Assembly (NCBI RefSeq): GCF_025567405.1
Contig: NZ_JAOQKJ010000007.1
Coordinates: 124,001-188,000, forward strand
DNA: 64,000 nt
Source of the DNA: Suilimivivens aceti
GTDB lineage: Bacteria; Bacillota; Clostridia; Lachnospirales; Lachnospiraceae
Direction: 5' to 3'
Under the pieces are notes generated by a model that worked only from the letters and a program-made list of their open reading frames with translations, was not told the origin of the DNA and ran no database searches. Positions 17,842-26,024 of this stretch are shown here, piece by piece. Position 1 is the first letter of the stretch, and each line of letters begins with the position of its first letter. The translations under genes were made by a program, and so were the position numbers.

Positions 17842-17985
17842 TTATTTGGTCAGCGGAATACCTTTCGCGAAACGTCTGTAGATCTTCCATCCAAGTACAA
17901 CAGGAATGGAAACTGTCAGATAAAGAGTTGAAAAAATGCCGGCAACACCACCGATGATCATGATTAATAAAATTCCAATGTTCAT
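17842..17985 (-). CDS. small single-span membrane protein, 47 residues
   Basis: An ATG at 17985 preceded by AGAGAGG at eight bases starts a 47-residue frame. It has a glycine-rich hydrophobic N-terminal helix (MNIGILLIMIIGGVAGIF), a second hydrophobic stretch around VSIPVVLGW and a basic C-terminus (KIYRRFAKG). This is a typical bacterial small membrane protein. I know no function for it. It is convergent with the dipeptidase gene and divergent from the UDP-sugar pyrophosphorylase gene; a promoter and a tandem-repeat operator candidate lie upstream. The ribosome site, hydrophobicity pattern and promoter make it more than a chance frame. Confidence 0.7.
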   Translation of the reverse strand: MNIGILLIMIIGGVAGIFSTLYLTVSIPVVLGWKIYRRFAKGIPLTK

Positions 17986-18005
17986 AGCTTATACCTCTCT
18001 GTTTT

Positions 18006-18034
18006 TTTATAGATCACCTTTTACACATTGACAT
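18006..18034 (-). promoter_or_regulatory. promoter for the small membrane protein
   Basis: Read on the minus strand: -35 ATGTCA (18029-18034), 17-bp spacer, -10 TATAAA (18006-18011). The gap from the -10 to the start codon is 20 bases and contains the ribosome site. Confidence 0.5.
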
Positions 18035-18078
18035 TCTAGCAGGAAAGAATCTCCAGATAAAAGAGAGGCAGGCTATTC

Positions 18079-18117
18079 TTAACGACAGTTTAACGGGTTA
18101 TTAACGGAATCTTTACA
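18079..18117. repeat. four tandem hexamers at 11-bp spacing (PhoP-box-like)
   Basis: TTAACG occurs at 18079, 18090 and 18101, and TTTACA at 18112, so four direct repeats are spaced by exactly 11 bp. This is the arrangement bound by PhoB/PhoP-type OmpR-family response regulators (Bacillus PhoP consensus TTAACA with about 5-bp gaps). The repeats lie between two divergent promoters, so either the small membrane protein or the UDP-sugar pyrophosphorylase gene could be controlled. Confidence 0.6.
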
Positions 18118-18178
18118 CAGGAAGGGATTCCAGTTCCTGCCAGAAAATGATGGAAAATAATGACAGAGTGGTTAATGG

Positions 18179-18207
18179 TTGCATAATGGGTGGATAGTCA
18201 GTATACT
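18179..18207 (+). promoter_or_regulatory. promoter for the UDP-sugar pyrophosphorylase gene
   Basis: -35 TTGCAT (18179-18184), 17-bp spacer, -10 TATACT (18202-18207), 41 bases before the start codon. Confidence 0.65.
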
Positions 18208-18248
18208 GTTGGTATATAACAAAATGTGTAAAATACAGGAGGTACGGA

Positions 18249-19475
18249 ATGAATTATCAGGAAGCCCTTGCAAAACTGAAAAGCTATGGACAGGAGCATG
18301 TCCTTATGTATTATAACGAACTGACGAAAGAGCAGCAGGAGGCGCTTCTTACTCAGATTGACGAGACTGACTTTTCTATTCTGGTCAGTGGAAGGGAAGC
18401 AGCAACCGAGAATAAAAAGGGAGTGATCACCCCTTTGACAGCCATGCAGCTGCCGGAGATCGAAGCAAAGAAAGAAGAGTTCAGAGCCTGTGGTCTTCAG
18501 GTGATCAGGGAAGGAAAGGTCGGAGCGGTGCTTCTTGCGGGTGGCATGGGAACCAGGCTTGGCTCTGATGATCCCAAGGGAATGTACGATATTGGTATCA
18601 CGAAAAAGGTATATATTTTCCAGAGGCTGATCGAGAACCTGATGGATGTGGTCAGGGTGGCGGAAAGCTGGATTCCGTTGTATATCATGACAAGTGAGAA
18701 GAATCATGAAGCAACCTGCCAGTTCCTTTATGATCATAATTATTTTGGCTATAACAGTGACTATGTGACATTTTTTAAACAGGAGATGGCACCTGCTTCC
18801 GATTATAACGGTAAGGTTTATATGGAAGAAAAGGGCAGGATCGCCACCTCTCCCAATGGAAATGGCGGATGGTATTCTTCCATGTACAAGTGGGGAATTG
18901 CACAGAAGGCGATCGCAGACGGTGTGGAATGGCTGAATGTTTTTTCTGTGGACAATGTCCTGCAGAGAATCGCGGATCCATGCTTTATCGGTGCTGTCCT
19001 TACCGCCGGGTGCAGTGTAGGAGCCAAGGTAGTTAAGAAGTGTGCACCAGATGAAAAGGTTGGGGTTATGTGTCTGGAAGATGGCAGACCATCTATCATA
19101 GAGTATTATGAGCTGACAGAGGAGCTGGCAGCAGCGAAGGATGAAAATGGGGATCCTGCATATTATTTTGGCGTTATCCTGAATTATCTGTTCCGTGTGT
19201 CAGATCTTGAAACCATCCGGGAAAAGAAGCTTCCGCTTCATGTAGTAGAAAAGAAGATCACCTGTCTGGATGAAAATGGGGAACAGGTGAAGCCGGAGAA
19301 GCCAAACGGCTATAAATATGAGCAACTTGTACTGGATATGATCCATGAGCTTGACAGCTGTCTTCCCTTTGAGGTAGACAGAAGGAAGGAATTTGCACCG
19401 ATTAAAAATAAGACAGGCGTAGATTCCGTAGAGACCGCGAGAGAGCTGTGTAAAGAAAACGGTATTAAACTCTAG
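18249..19475 (+). CDS. UDPGP-type UTP:sugar-1-phosphate uridylyltransferase
   Basis: This 408-residue protein belongs to the eukaryote-like UDP-sugar pyrophosphorylase family (AGX/UGP). LLAGGMGTRLGSDDPKGMYD is the UTP-binding loop with catalytic Arg/Lys, NGNGGWYSSMYKWG the sugar-contact region, and FSVDNVLQRIADP the third conserved block. It makes UDP-glucose, UDP-GlcNAc or UDP-GalNAc; the choice among these is not readable. AGGAGG lies before the ATG. It stands upstream of galE and shortly after the glycan cluster, in line with supplying nucleotide sugars to it. Confidence 0.88.
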   Translation: MNYQEALAKLKSYGQEHVLMYYNELTKEQQEALLTQIDETDFSILVSGREAATENKKGVITPLTAMQLPEIEAKKEEFRACGLQVIREGKVGAVLLAGGMGTRLGSDDPKGMYDIGITKKVYIFQRLIENLMDVVRVAESWIPLYIMTSEKNHEATCQFLYDHNYFGYNSDYVTFFKQEMAPASDYNGKVYMEEKGRIATSPNGNGGWYSSMYKWGIAQKAIADGVEWLNVFSVDNVLQRIADPCFIGAVLTAGCSVGAKVVKKCAPDEKVGVMCLEDGRPSIIEYYELTEELAAAKDENGDPAYYFGVILNYLFRVSDLETIREKKLPLHVVEKKITCLDENGEQVKPEKPNGYKYEQLVLDMIHELDSCLPFEVDRRKEFAPIKNKTGVDSVETARELCKENGIKL

Positions 19476-19625
19476 TTAACATTTTGACAGGTTTGAATAA
19501 CATTACTGACTTGCCAGCTTTTAAGAAATTGAAGTACACTTTCTTTGAAACAGAGAGTGATCAGGAATCTTTCATACCTGAAAATACAGCGGGAATTTTC
19601 CGCCGGAAGAAAGGAAGTAACGAAT

Positions 19626-20642
19626 ATGACCATTTTAGTTACAGGTGGTGCCGGATATATTGGCAGCCATACAGTAGTAGAGCTTCAGAATGCAGGATAT
19701 GATGTGGTAGTAGTGGACAATCTGGCAAATTCCAGTGAGAAGAGCCTTCAGAGAGTGGAAGCCATCACAGGAAAGAAGGTTCCTTTTTATAAAGCAGATA
19801 TCCTTGACAGAGAGGCTATGAATGAGATTTTTGATAAAGAGAAGATAGACTGCTGTATTCATTTTGCGGGACTTAAGGCAGTTGGAGAATCCGTACAGAA
19901 GCCGTGGGAGTATTATGAAAATAATATTTCCGGTACTCTTACACTGGTAGATGTGATGAGAAAGCATGGTGTGAAGAACATTATCTTTTCCTCCTCTGCA
20001 ACGGTATATGGTAATCCGGCAGTGATTCCGATCACAGAGGAATGCCCCAAGGGACAGTGCACCAACCCCTATGGCTGGACCAAGTCCATGCTGGAGCAGA
20101 TCCTGACAGATATCCAGAAGGCAGATCCGGAATGGAATGTGATCCTGCTTCGTTATTTCAACCCGATCGGTGCACATAAGAGCGGTACCATGGGAGAAAA
20201 TCCGAACGGTATTCCCAATAATCTGATGCCTTATATTACGCAGGTTGCTGTAGGCAAGCTGAAAGAGCTTGGAGTATTTGGCAATGACTATGATACCCCG
20301 GATGGGACAGGGGTTCGTGACTATATCCATGTAGTAGATCTGGCAAAAGGACATGTAAAAGCGCTGAAGAAGATCGAAGAGAAAACAGGACTTGAGATCT
20401 ACAACCTGGGAACTGGTGTGGGCTACAGTGTTCTGGATATTGTGAAGAATTTTGAAGAGGCTACCGGTGTTAAGATCCCTTATGTGATCAAACCCCGCCG
20501 TGCCGGCGATATTGCTACCTGCTATTCTGATGCAAGCAAGGCGAAGAGAGAGCTTGGCTGGGAAGCAGAATATGGGATTAAGGATATGTGTGCAGATTCC
20601 TGGAGATGGCAGAAGAACAATCCAAACGGATATGACGATTAA
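19626..20642 (+). CDS. galE: UDP-glucose 4-epimerase
   Basis: This is a 338-residue SDR. ILVTGGAGYIGSHTVVEL binds NAD, SSSATVYGNP carries the catalytic Ser/Thr and NPYGWTKSMLE the Tyr-x3-Lys pair; RYFNPIGAHKSG is typical of GalE. It interconverts UDP-glucose and UDP-galactose (and possibly the N-acetyl forms). The ATG at 19626 has AAGGAAG upstream; the 27-residue extension to 19545 is not conserved in the family. It lies 150 bases after the pyrophosphorylase gene and ends before a strong hairpin. Confidence 0.94.
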   Translation: MTILVTGGAGYIGSHTVVELQNAGYDVVVVDNLANSSEKSLQRVEAITGKKVPFYKADILDREAMNEIFDKEKIDCCIHFAGLKAVGESVQKPWEYYENNISGTLTLVDVMRKHGVKNIIFSSSATVYGNPAVIPITEECPKGQCTNPYGWTKSMLEQILTDIQKADPEWNVILLRYFNPIGAHKSGTMGENPNGIPNNLMPYITQVAVGKLKELGVFGNDYDTPDGTGVRDYIHVVDLAKGHVKALKKIEEKTGLEIYNLGTGVGYSVLDIVKNFEEATGVKIPYVIKPRRAGDIATCYSDASKAKRELGWEAEYGIKDMCADSWRWQKNNPNGYDD

Positions 20643-20658
20643 AGTAATATAAGCATAA

Positions 20659-20691
20659 AAGGAGGCAGATGCGTATGGCATCTGCCTCCTT
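20659..20691. terminator. bidirectional terminator between galE and the hemolysin III gene
   Basis: A perfect 14-bp stem (20659-20672 and 20678-20691) with a GTATG loop. A TTTT run on the minus strand makes it a good terminator for the convergent hemolysin III gene; the plus-strand T run is weaker. Confidence 0.8.
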
Positions 20692-20698
20692 GCGTCAT

Positions 20699-21349
20699 TT
20701 ACGCTACATAATGGTACATAAAGATAAAGTGACAGAGACTCCCGCCCATGACAAAAAGATGGAAGATCTCATGGGATCCGAAGAAGGTGTGTCTGCTGTT
20801 AAACAGTGGGAGCTTCAGCGCGTAGATCACACCGCCTATTGTATAAATGATCCCGCCTGCCAGAAGCCAGAGAAAAGCATTGTGGGGCAATGTGTTCCAT
20901 AAAGGACCAAACACGAAAACACAGACCCAGCCCATGGCAATATATATAATAGAAGAAAACCATTTGGGACAGGTGACCCAGCAGGCTTTTAACAGCATGC
21001 CCACAATGGCAATCCCCCATACTACGGCAAAAAGTGTGTAGCCCATCCTTCCGCCAAGGACAATCAGACAGACCGGTGTGTAGGATCCGGCGATCAGCAC
21101 AAAGATCATCATATGGTCTACCTTCCGGAAAATACGGAGCGCCCGGCCTCCGATATTCAGAGAGTGATAGGTGGCGCTGGCACCGTAAAGAAGAACCATG
21201 CTGAGTATGAATATTGTCATGGCCGGCAGCATATTGGCTGTATCGGATAAAGCGGATTTCACGAGAAGAGGTGCTGCTGCGAAAACAGTCAGCATCATTG
21301 CGATAAAGTGGGTAATGGCACTTCCTGGTTCACGAATAGTTATCTGCAT
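20699..21349 (-). CDS. hemolysin III / PAQR (TrhA-like) membrane protein
   Basis: This 216-residue protein has seven hydrophobic helices. The conserved PAQR features are EPGSAITHF in the first helix, YGASATYHSL with its histidine, and GSHEIFHLFVMGGSLCHF at the end, where histidines and an aspartate or glutamate form the putative metal site. Family members are implicated in membrane-fluidity control, and the name hemolysin is historical. The start at 21349 has a perfect AAGGAGG nearby; a 12-residue extension was rejected. Confidence 0.9.
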   Translation of the reverse strand: MQITIREPGSAITHFIAMMLTVFAAAPLLVKSALSDTANMLPAMTIFILSMVLLYGASATYHSLNIGGRALRIFRKVDHMMIFVLIAGSYTPVCLIVLGGRMGYTLFAVVWGIAIVGMLLKACWVTCPKWFSSIIYIAMGWVCVFVFGPLWNTLPHNAFLWLLAGGIIYTIGGVIYALKLPLFNSRHTFFGSHEIFHLFVMGGSLCHFIFMYHYVA

Positions 21350-21503
21350 AATTGATACCTCCTTGACACAATAAGTAGTAATCAAAACTACATATGATAT
21401 ACATGAATACTACAACATATTATGAGATATGTCAACAGAATTATTCTTTACTTGCCTTGGAAAATCCGATATACTGAAATTCATTGAAAACGGAGGTGGC
21501 AGT

Positions 21504-21770
21504 ATGTTCCGGATGTGGGGAAAAATATGGAAGGACAATCATCTTCTGAGGGATATTGTCATTGAAAATAATAAGGAAGACACCAGGACACATAAGGTGT
21601 TTGAAGCACTGGATGAGATCTGTTATGCTTTTGATCTTGGCAAACCGATCTGGCTGGATTCCTGTGTGGCAGATTTCAGAAAGCACTCCAGGGCAAGGTT
21701 TACGCAGGACAGCTTTATCGAACAGATTGATTTTGATTATCTGGAGATCCAGATGATAGAAGAAGATTAA
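21504..21770 (+). CDS. conserved small protein of unknown function, 88 residues
   Basis: The ATG at 21504 is preceded by GGAGG. The protein begins MFRMWGKIWKDNHLLRD and is acidic towards the C-terminus, with one HxxR-like stretch (FRKHSRARF). There are no membrane segments and no motif I recognise. The length and style resemble small housekeeping proteins of Lachnospiraceae. A frame extension to 21429 is not supported by a ribosome site. It is divergent from the hemolysin III gene. Confidence 0.7.
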   Translation: MFRMWGKIWKDNHLLRDIVIENNKEDTRTHKVFEALDEICYAFDLGKPIWLDSCVADFRKHSRARFTQDSFIEQIDFDYLEIQMIEED

Positions 21771-21824
21771 CAGGAATAAAAATCTATTTTGCTCATATAT
21801 ATAAAAGTGCGGGAATTAACGGAA

Positions 21825-21971
21825 TGTACATTGCTGACAAACTGTGTTAAAATAGAATTGCCGGGTGACAGCAGGGGGCTGCAGAAACCTGACAGAAAAC
21901 AGAAGGAATGCAGGGGGCAGAAGCAGGACGGGAAATCCCGTTAAAAATGTATAGGGGCGGATGAAAACAGA
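21825..21971 (+). promoter_or_regulatory. putative promoter and 120-base leader of the alarmone synthetase gene
   Basis: A possible -35 TGTACA (21825-21830) and -10 TAAAAT (21848-21853) are 17 bp apart. The following leader is purine-rich and contains a 5-bp hairpin (ACGGG/CCCGT around 21927-21941). No riboswitch class is recognised in it. Confidence 0.35.
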
Positions 21972-22631
21972 ATGGAATTAGTAGTACAGAGAGACAGCGA
22001 TATTGACAACTGGAAAGAGGTCATGCTGATCTACAGTTCAGCACTGAAGCAGATCTCTACCAAGCTGGAAATATTGAATGACGAGTTTCAGCATGTGCAC
22101 AGGTATAATCCTATTGAGCACATCAAATCAAGGGTGAAAACACCGGAGAGCATCGTCAAGAAATTAAAGAAGCACGGCTATGAATCAACGATCCAGAATA
22201 TGGTCGAATATGTCAATGATATCGCAGGGATCAGAGTAATATGTTCCTTTACTTCAGATATTTACCAGATTGCAGAGATGATCAGGAACCAGAGTGATAT
22301 CAAGGTGATCTCGATCAAGGATTATATTGTGAATCCTAAGAAAAGCGGCTATAAAAGCTATCATATGCTGGTCACCATACCGGTGTATCTGTCAGACCGG
22401 ATCGTAGATACCAAGGTCGAGATCCAGATCAGGACAGTTGCCATGGATTTCTGGGCAAGCTTGGAGCATAAGATTAATTACAAGTTTGAAGGAAATGCAC
22501 CGGATCATATCCGGAATGAGCTGGTAGAGTGTGCCAGGATGGTAGCTGAACTGGATGAAAGGATGCTTTCCCTGAATGAGGAGATCCAGATGATCCACCA
22601 GGGCAGCCAGACAGAAGAAGCAATAGTCTGA
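21972..22631 (+). CDS. small alarmone synthetase, (p)ppGpp synthetase RelP/RelQ-like
   Basis: This 219-residue protein holds a single RelA/SpoT synthetase domain (about 45-170) with helical ends and no hydrolase, TGS or ACT domain. Key stretches are RVKTPESIVKKLKKHGY, DIAGIRVICSF, IKDYIVNPKKSGYKSYHM (G-loop region) and VEIQIRTVAMDFWASLEHKINYK. It transfers pyrophosphate from ATP to GDP/GTP under stress. Length and domain content match the YjbM/YwaC class. Confidence 0.92.
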   Translation: MELVVQRDSDIDNWKEVMLIYSSALKQISTKLEILNDEFQHVHRYNPIEHIKSRVKTPESIVKKLKKHGYESTIQNMVEYVNDIAGIRVICSFTSDIYQIAEMIRNQSDIKVISIKDYIVNPKKSGYKSYHMLVTIPVYLSDRIVDTKVEIQIRTVAMDFWASLEHKINYKFEGNAPDHIRNELVECARMVAELDERMLSLNEEIQMIHQGSQTEEAIV

Positions 22632-22686
22632 AGTCAGAGGCAAAAGGCTTTGTGATGAAAGTATCAGGAATGAGAACTGAAATAAA

Positions 22687-22718
22687 AAAGGGGCTGTGCC
22701 AGGAGGTGCAGCCCCTTT
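22687..22718 (+). terminator. terminator after the alarmone synthetase gene
   Basis: A 10-bp stem (AAAGGGGCTG at 22687-22696 and CAGCCCCTTT at 22709-22718) with a 12-base loop, flanked by an A run. A second, weaker 6-bp inverted repeat lies at 22771-22796. Confidence 0.7.
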
Positions 22719-22961
22719 CGTAGGTGTTCCAGGGAGATCATCCGTATGTGCAGTCCATAAAATGAGGAGTGCCCGGATACATTGCTGCACCCGGGCTATT
22801 ATGAAAAAATTTATCTACATTAGTCTTGCTCTTGATTTACTTATACTATACAGCATAATTATGAATAAATTATGAACGCATTGTGAAAATACGGTTAATT
22901 ATAACAATGATATAAAAAGATGATGTCAAAAATTATGCATATTGCACAAAATGAGCTCGTA
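22719..22961. other. intergenic stretch without a gene
   Basis: Apart from the weak GCCCGG/CCGGGC hairpin at 22771-22796 I see only AT-rich sequence and no frame with a ribosome site. Confidence 0.6.
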
Positions 22962-22990
22962 TTGTCAAATGGCATCAAAAATGCTACAAT
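22962..22990 (+). promoter_or_regulatory. promoter of the coiled-coil protein gene
   Basis: -35 TTGTCA (22962-22967), 17-bp spacer, -10 TACAAT (22985-22990). The start codon follows 43 bases later. Confidence 0.75.
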
Positions 22991-23032
22991 AAAAACGTTA
23001 TAATGTTTTTCGCGCCCGGGAGGAAGAAAACG

Positions 23033-23689
23033 ATGGACAATTTTATGGATAAGATCACGCAGAAGCTGAATTCGCAGGATATGATCAGAGCCAATGCGGC
23101 AGCCGATGCAGCAGAGCTTGAAAATCTGGAAAATCAGGTAACCGTTTTTAAGGAACAGATAGAGAAATATGATGACTGTCTGCAGGAAATGAGACAGCTG
23201 AATCTGAGAAATATTGAAAGCGCCAAGGAAGTGAAGGATCTGACCAGACAGGCAGGAGAGAGCCTTGAGAAGACAGCCGGGGAAGTGGAGAGTGCTTCTG
23301 TAAGCCGCATCAAACAGACCTCGGATCTTTCTATAGCAGGTATCAACCAGACCGTAGCGGAGAGTCTTGCCAAGATTGCGGAGATCCAGGATAATTCCGG
23401 AAAGGACAATCTGGAGAAGATGACAGAGACCGTTTCCGGGCTGAAGAATATGCAGGATGAGGCATTTAAGTCCCTGGAAGATTTCCTCCATACTGACAAT
23501 GTGAAGGTATATCGTAATGTACAGGCGGCTGTGATCGAAGAACTGGAGAAGCAGACAAATGAACTGAAGGAAGTACAGGAAAAGACTGCAAGAGGCAGTA
23601 AGGTATTGCTTCCCTTCGTTATTATTTCCATGATTCTGACACTGGCAAATACAGGGATCCTGGTAGCACAGATCCTTGGTTTATTCTGA
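23033..23689 (+). CDS. coiled-coil protein with C-terminal membrane anchor
   Basis: This 218-residue protein is almost entirely helical and acidic/polar up to about residue 190 (heptad-like stretches such as LENQVTVFKEQIEKYDD). It ends in one hydrophobic helix (VLLPFVIISMILTLANTGIL), which suggests a tail-anchored or single-span protein with a long cytoplasmic coiled coil. The ATG at 23033 has GGGAGG upstream. I do not recognise the family. It has its own good promoter, and the flavoprotein gene follows after 18 bases. Confidence 0.75.
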   Translation: MDNFMDKITQKLNSQDMIRANAAADAAELENLENQVTVFKEQIEKYDDCLQEMRQLNLRNIESAKEVKDLTRQAGESLEKTAGEVESASVSRIKQTSDLSIAGINQTVAESLAKIAEIQDNSGKDNLEKMTETVSGLKNMQDEAFKSLEDFLHTDNVKVYRNVQAAVIEELEKQTNELKEVQEKTARGSKVLLPFVIISMILTLANTGILVAQILGLF

Positions 23690-23707
23690 TTATAAAGGAG
23701 ATCCCCT

Positions 23708-24271
23708 ATGGCAAAACAAAGCTGGAAGCCGGGAAATATGTTATATCCACTGCCTGCAGTGCTTGTCAGTACAGCAGACAAAAAGGGAGGCACGAATCTT
23801 TTTACAGTAGCGTGGACAGGGACAATCTGCAGTGATCCGCCGATGGTTTCGATTTCTGTCCGTCCGGAACGCTATTCCTATTCCATGATCGTGGAGACAG
23901 GAGAGTTTGTCATTAATCTGACAACAGAGGAATTGACCTATGCCACGGATTATTGCGGTGTGAGAAGCGGCAGAGATGTAGATAAATGGAAAGAGGTAAA
24001 GCTGACTCCTGTTAAGGCAGATAAGGTACAGGCACCGCTTGTGGCAGAGAGCCCTGTAAATCTGGAGTGCAGAGTAACAAGGAGAATTCCCCTTGGAACC
24101 CACGATATGTTTCTGGCAGAGGTAGTGGCAGTCCATGCGGACGAAGCCTATATGGATGAAAAGGAAAAATTTTCCCTTGCCAAAGCAAATCCAATGGTGT
24201 ATTCTCATGGAACATACTATGGTCTTGGCAAAGAGCTGGGAACATTTGGATACAGTGTAAGAAAGAAATAA
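23708..24271 (+). CDS. flavin reductase-like (flavoredoxin-type) protein
   Basis: This 187-residue protein has the FMN-binding split-barrel pattern of the flavin_reduct family: YPLPAVLVSTADKKG, NLFTVAWTGTICSDPPMVSISV, and ETGEFVINL. The family binds FMN and reduces flavin or passes electrons to partner enzymes. AAGGAG precedes the ATG. It lies between the coiled-coil gene and the M23 gene in one apparent transcript. Confidence 0.88.
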   Translation: MAKQSWKPGNMLYPLPAVLVSTADKKGGTNLFTVAWTGTICSDPPMVSISVRPERYSYSMIVETGEFVINLTTEELTYATDYCGVRSGRDVDKWKEVKLTPVKADKVQAPLVAESPVNLECRVTRRIPLGTHDMFLAEVVAVHADEAYMDEKEKFSLAKANPMVYSHGTYYGLGKELGTFGYSVRKK

Positions 24272-24277
24272 AGGTTT

Positions 24278-25867
24278 ATGAAGCATTATTCAAGTTATTA
24301 TAAAAGATTACATGTTAGAAGAATTAAAATTGCAGTGCTGGCAGTAATTGTCAGCATGTTTTTTCTGCCCGTGTTTGTTAAATTTGAAAGAAGCGGGGAT
24401 AATATGTTTAGAGTACTTCTGGATGGCGTTTCAGTAGGAACAGTTGCTTCGCCTGAAGAGGCGGAAGAATATGCCAGAGAAGCACGCAGACAGATTGCCA
24501 GCGACAGCAGTGAGCTGGTTCTGGTGGAGAGTAATATTGAACTGCAGGGACAGGAAGTTCTTTTTGGAAGGACAGATGATCCTGATGAGATCGTATCCAG
24601 GATGGCGATGGTACTGGCAGATAATGTCCGTGAGACCATGAACCGTTCCTATGTTGTCAAGATCAATGATTTTATGATCAATCTGGCCAGCAAGGAAGAA
24701 GTGACGCAGGTTCTTCAGGCAGCACTTGACAAATATGATACGGCAGAAACTGGAAGCTATAAGGCTGAGCTTTTGCTGGATCCTGCGAGAGAGCTGCCGG
24801 TACTGACAGCCAGAGTAGTATCTGAGGAAGAAGCAAAGGAACAGGAAGAAATCAAGGAGGCAGTCAGCTTAAGCGCCGGTATGGATGCGGAGCTGGATGC
24901 TGTATTTGAAGCAGTACAGCCGAAGGTGGAAAAGGATTTTGAAGATTATGATCTCGGGCTGATCTCCATGGATTTTGGAGATACCGTAGAGGTGGCGGAG
25001 GCTTATCTTTTAGCTGAGGAACTGACGGATGTAAATGATGCTATTGAGATGGTAACCAAGGATCAGGAGAAAAACGAGGTCTACGAGGTACAGTCCGGAG
25101 ATACGCTTTCCGGCATTTCGCTGAAAACAGACATTCCACTGGACAAGCTGGTGGAAATGAATGCTTCACTGGAAGATGAAAATTCCATGATCCGTGCCGG
25201 GGAAGAGCTGGTGATCATGGTGCCAAGGCCTGAGCTTACTGTAACCAGGCAGGAGGAGCTTTACTACGAAGAGGATTATGAAGCAGACATTATCTATATA
25301 GATAATGATGAATGGTATACGACCGAGAAGAAGACATTACAGGAGCCTTCTGCCGGACACAGGAAGGTGGTGGCCATAGTTTCTTTTGAAAACGATCAGA
25401 AGGTCGGTACAGAGATCATCAAGGAAGAGATCACGTATCAGGCTGTACCGAAGATCGTGGAGCGCGGGACCAAGATACCGCCTACTTATATTAAGCCCAT
25501 TTCCGGTGGACGGTTAAGCTCCAATTTCGGAAGAAGAAGTGCGCCAAAGCGTGGAGCGAGCACCTACCATAAGGGCGTTGACTGGGCAACACCGACAGGA
25601 ACTGCAGTAGTGGCATCCTCTGGTGGTACGGTTGCCAAGGCCGGATGGGGAAGCGGTTATGGATACGTGGTATACATCAATCATCCAGATGGCAGACAGA
25701 CCAGATATGGACATCTGAGTAAGGTTCTGGTATCGGCAGGACAGACGGTGTCCCAGGGACAGAAGATCGCACTGAGCGGTAATACCGGTATCAGTACGGG
25801 ACCACACCTTCACTTTGAGATCCTGATCGGTGGCAGTCAGGTGAATCCGTTGAAGTATCTTAACTGA
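24278..25867 (+). CDS. membrane-anchored LysM / G5 / M23 peptidoglycan endopeptidase
   Basis: This is a 529-residue protein. Its domains in order are a short basic tail, one signal-anchor helix (about 12-32), an extracytoplasmic helical region, a LysM (about 268-312, VQSGDTLSGISL), a G5-like linker (about 312-405) and a C-terminal M23 domain. The zinc ligands are in STYHKGVDWA and GPHLHFEIL. It cleaves peptide cross-links and should act in wall growth or sporulation. AAAGG lies before the ATG; the preceding gene ends six bases upstream. The M23 active-site residues are all present, so it is probably active. Confidence 0.92.
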   Translation: MKHYSSYYKRLHVRRIKIAVLAVIVSMFFLPVFVKFERSGDNMFRVLLDGVSVGTVASPEEAEEYAREARRQIASDSSELVLVESNIELQGQEVLFGRTDDPDEIVSRMAMVLADNVRETMNRSYVVKINDFMINLASKEEVTQVLQAALDKYDTAETGSYKAELLLDPARELPVLTARVVSEEEAKEQEEIKEAVSLSAGMDAELDAVFEAVQPKVEKDFEDYDLGLISMDFGDTVEVAEAYLLAEELTDVNDAIEMVTKDQEKNEVYEVQSGDTLSGISLKTDIPLDKLVEMNASLEDENSMIRAGEELVIMVPRPELTVTRQEELYYEEDYEADIIYIDNDEWYTTEKKTLQEPSAGHRKVVAIVSFENDQKVGTEIIKEEITYQAVPKIVERGTKIPPTYIKPISGGRLSSNFGRRSAPKRGASTYHKGVDWATPTGTAVVASSGGTVAKAGWGSGYGYVVYINHPDGRQTRYGHLSKVLVSAGQTVSQGQKIALSGNTGISTGPHLHFEILIGGSQVNPLKYLN

Positions 25868-25906
25868 CAGGAAACTATGACCAGATGTCAGAACGGATGT
25901 TTGAGA

Positions 25907-25975
25907 TTTACAAAATGCGGAAATATGTTATACTTAGAACAAGCGTGCAATGAGCCCAGAGGGTATCTCCGGGCT
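25907..25975 (+). promoter_or_regulatory. murA promoter with leader hairpin
   Basis: -35 TTTACA (25907-25912), 16-bp spacer, -10 TATACT (25929-25934) with TG one base upstream. The leader then forms a 9-pair hairpin with one mismatch (25953-25961 and 25967-25975). No T run follows it, so it is not an obvious terminator. Confidence 0.55.
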
Positions 25976-26024
25976 CTGACAATGAGATTTTTCGTTTGAT
26001 TTTGATATAGATAGAGGGAATACG

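Noticed and set aside
21350..21425. imperfect inverted repeats (GTAGT/ACTAC) upstream of the hemolysin III gene
   Set aside because: The arms are short and AT-rich, with several equally poor alternatives; I could not define an operator.
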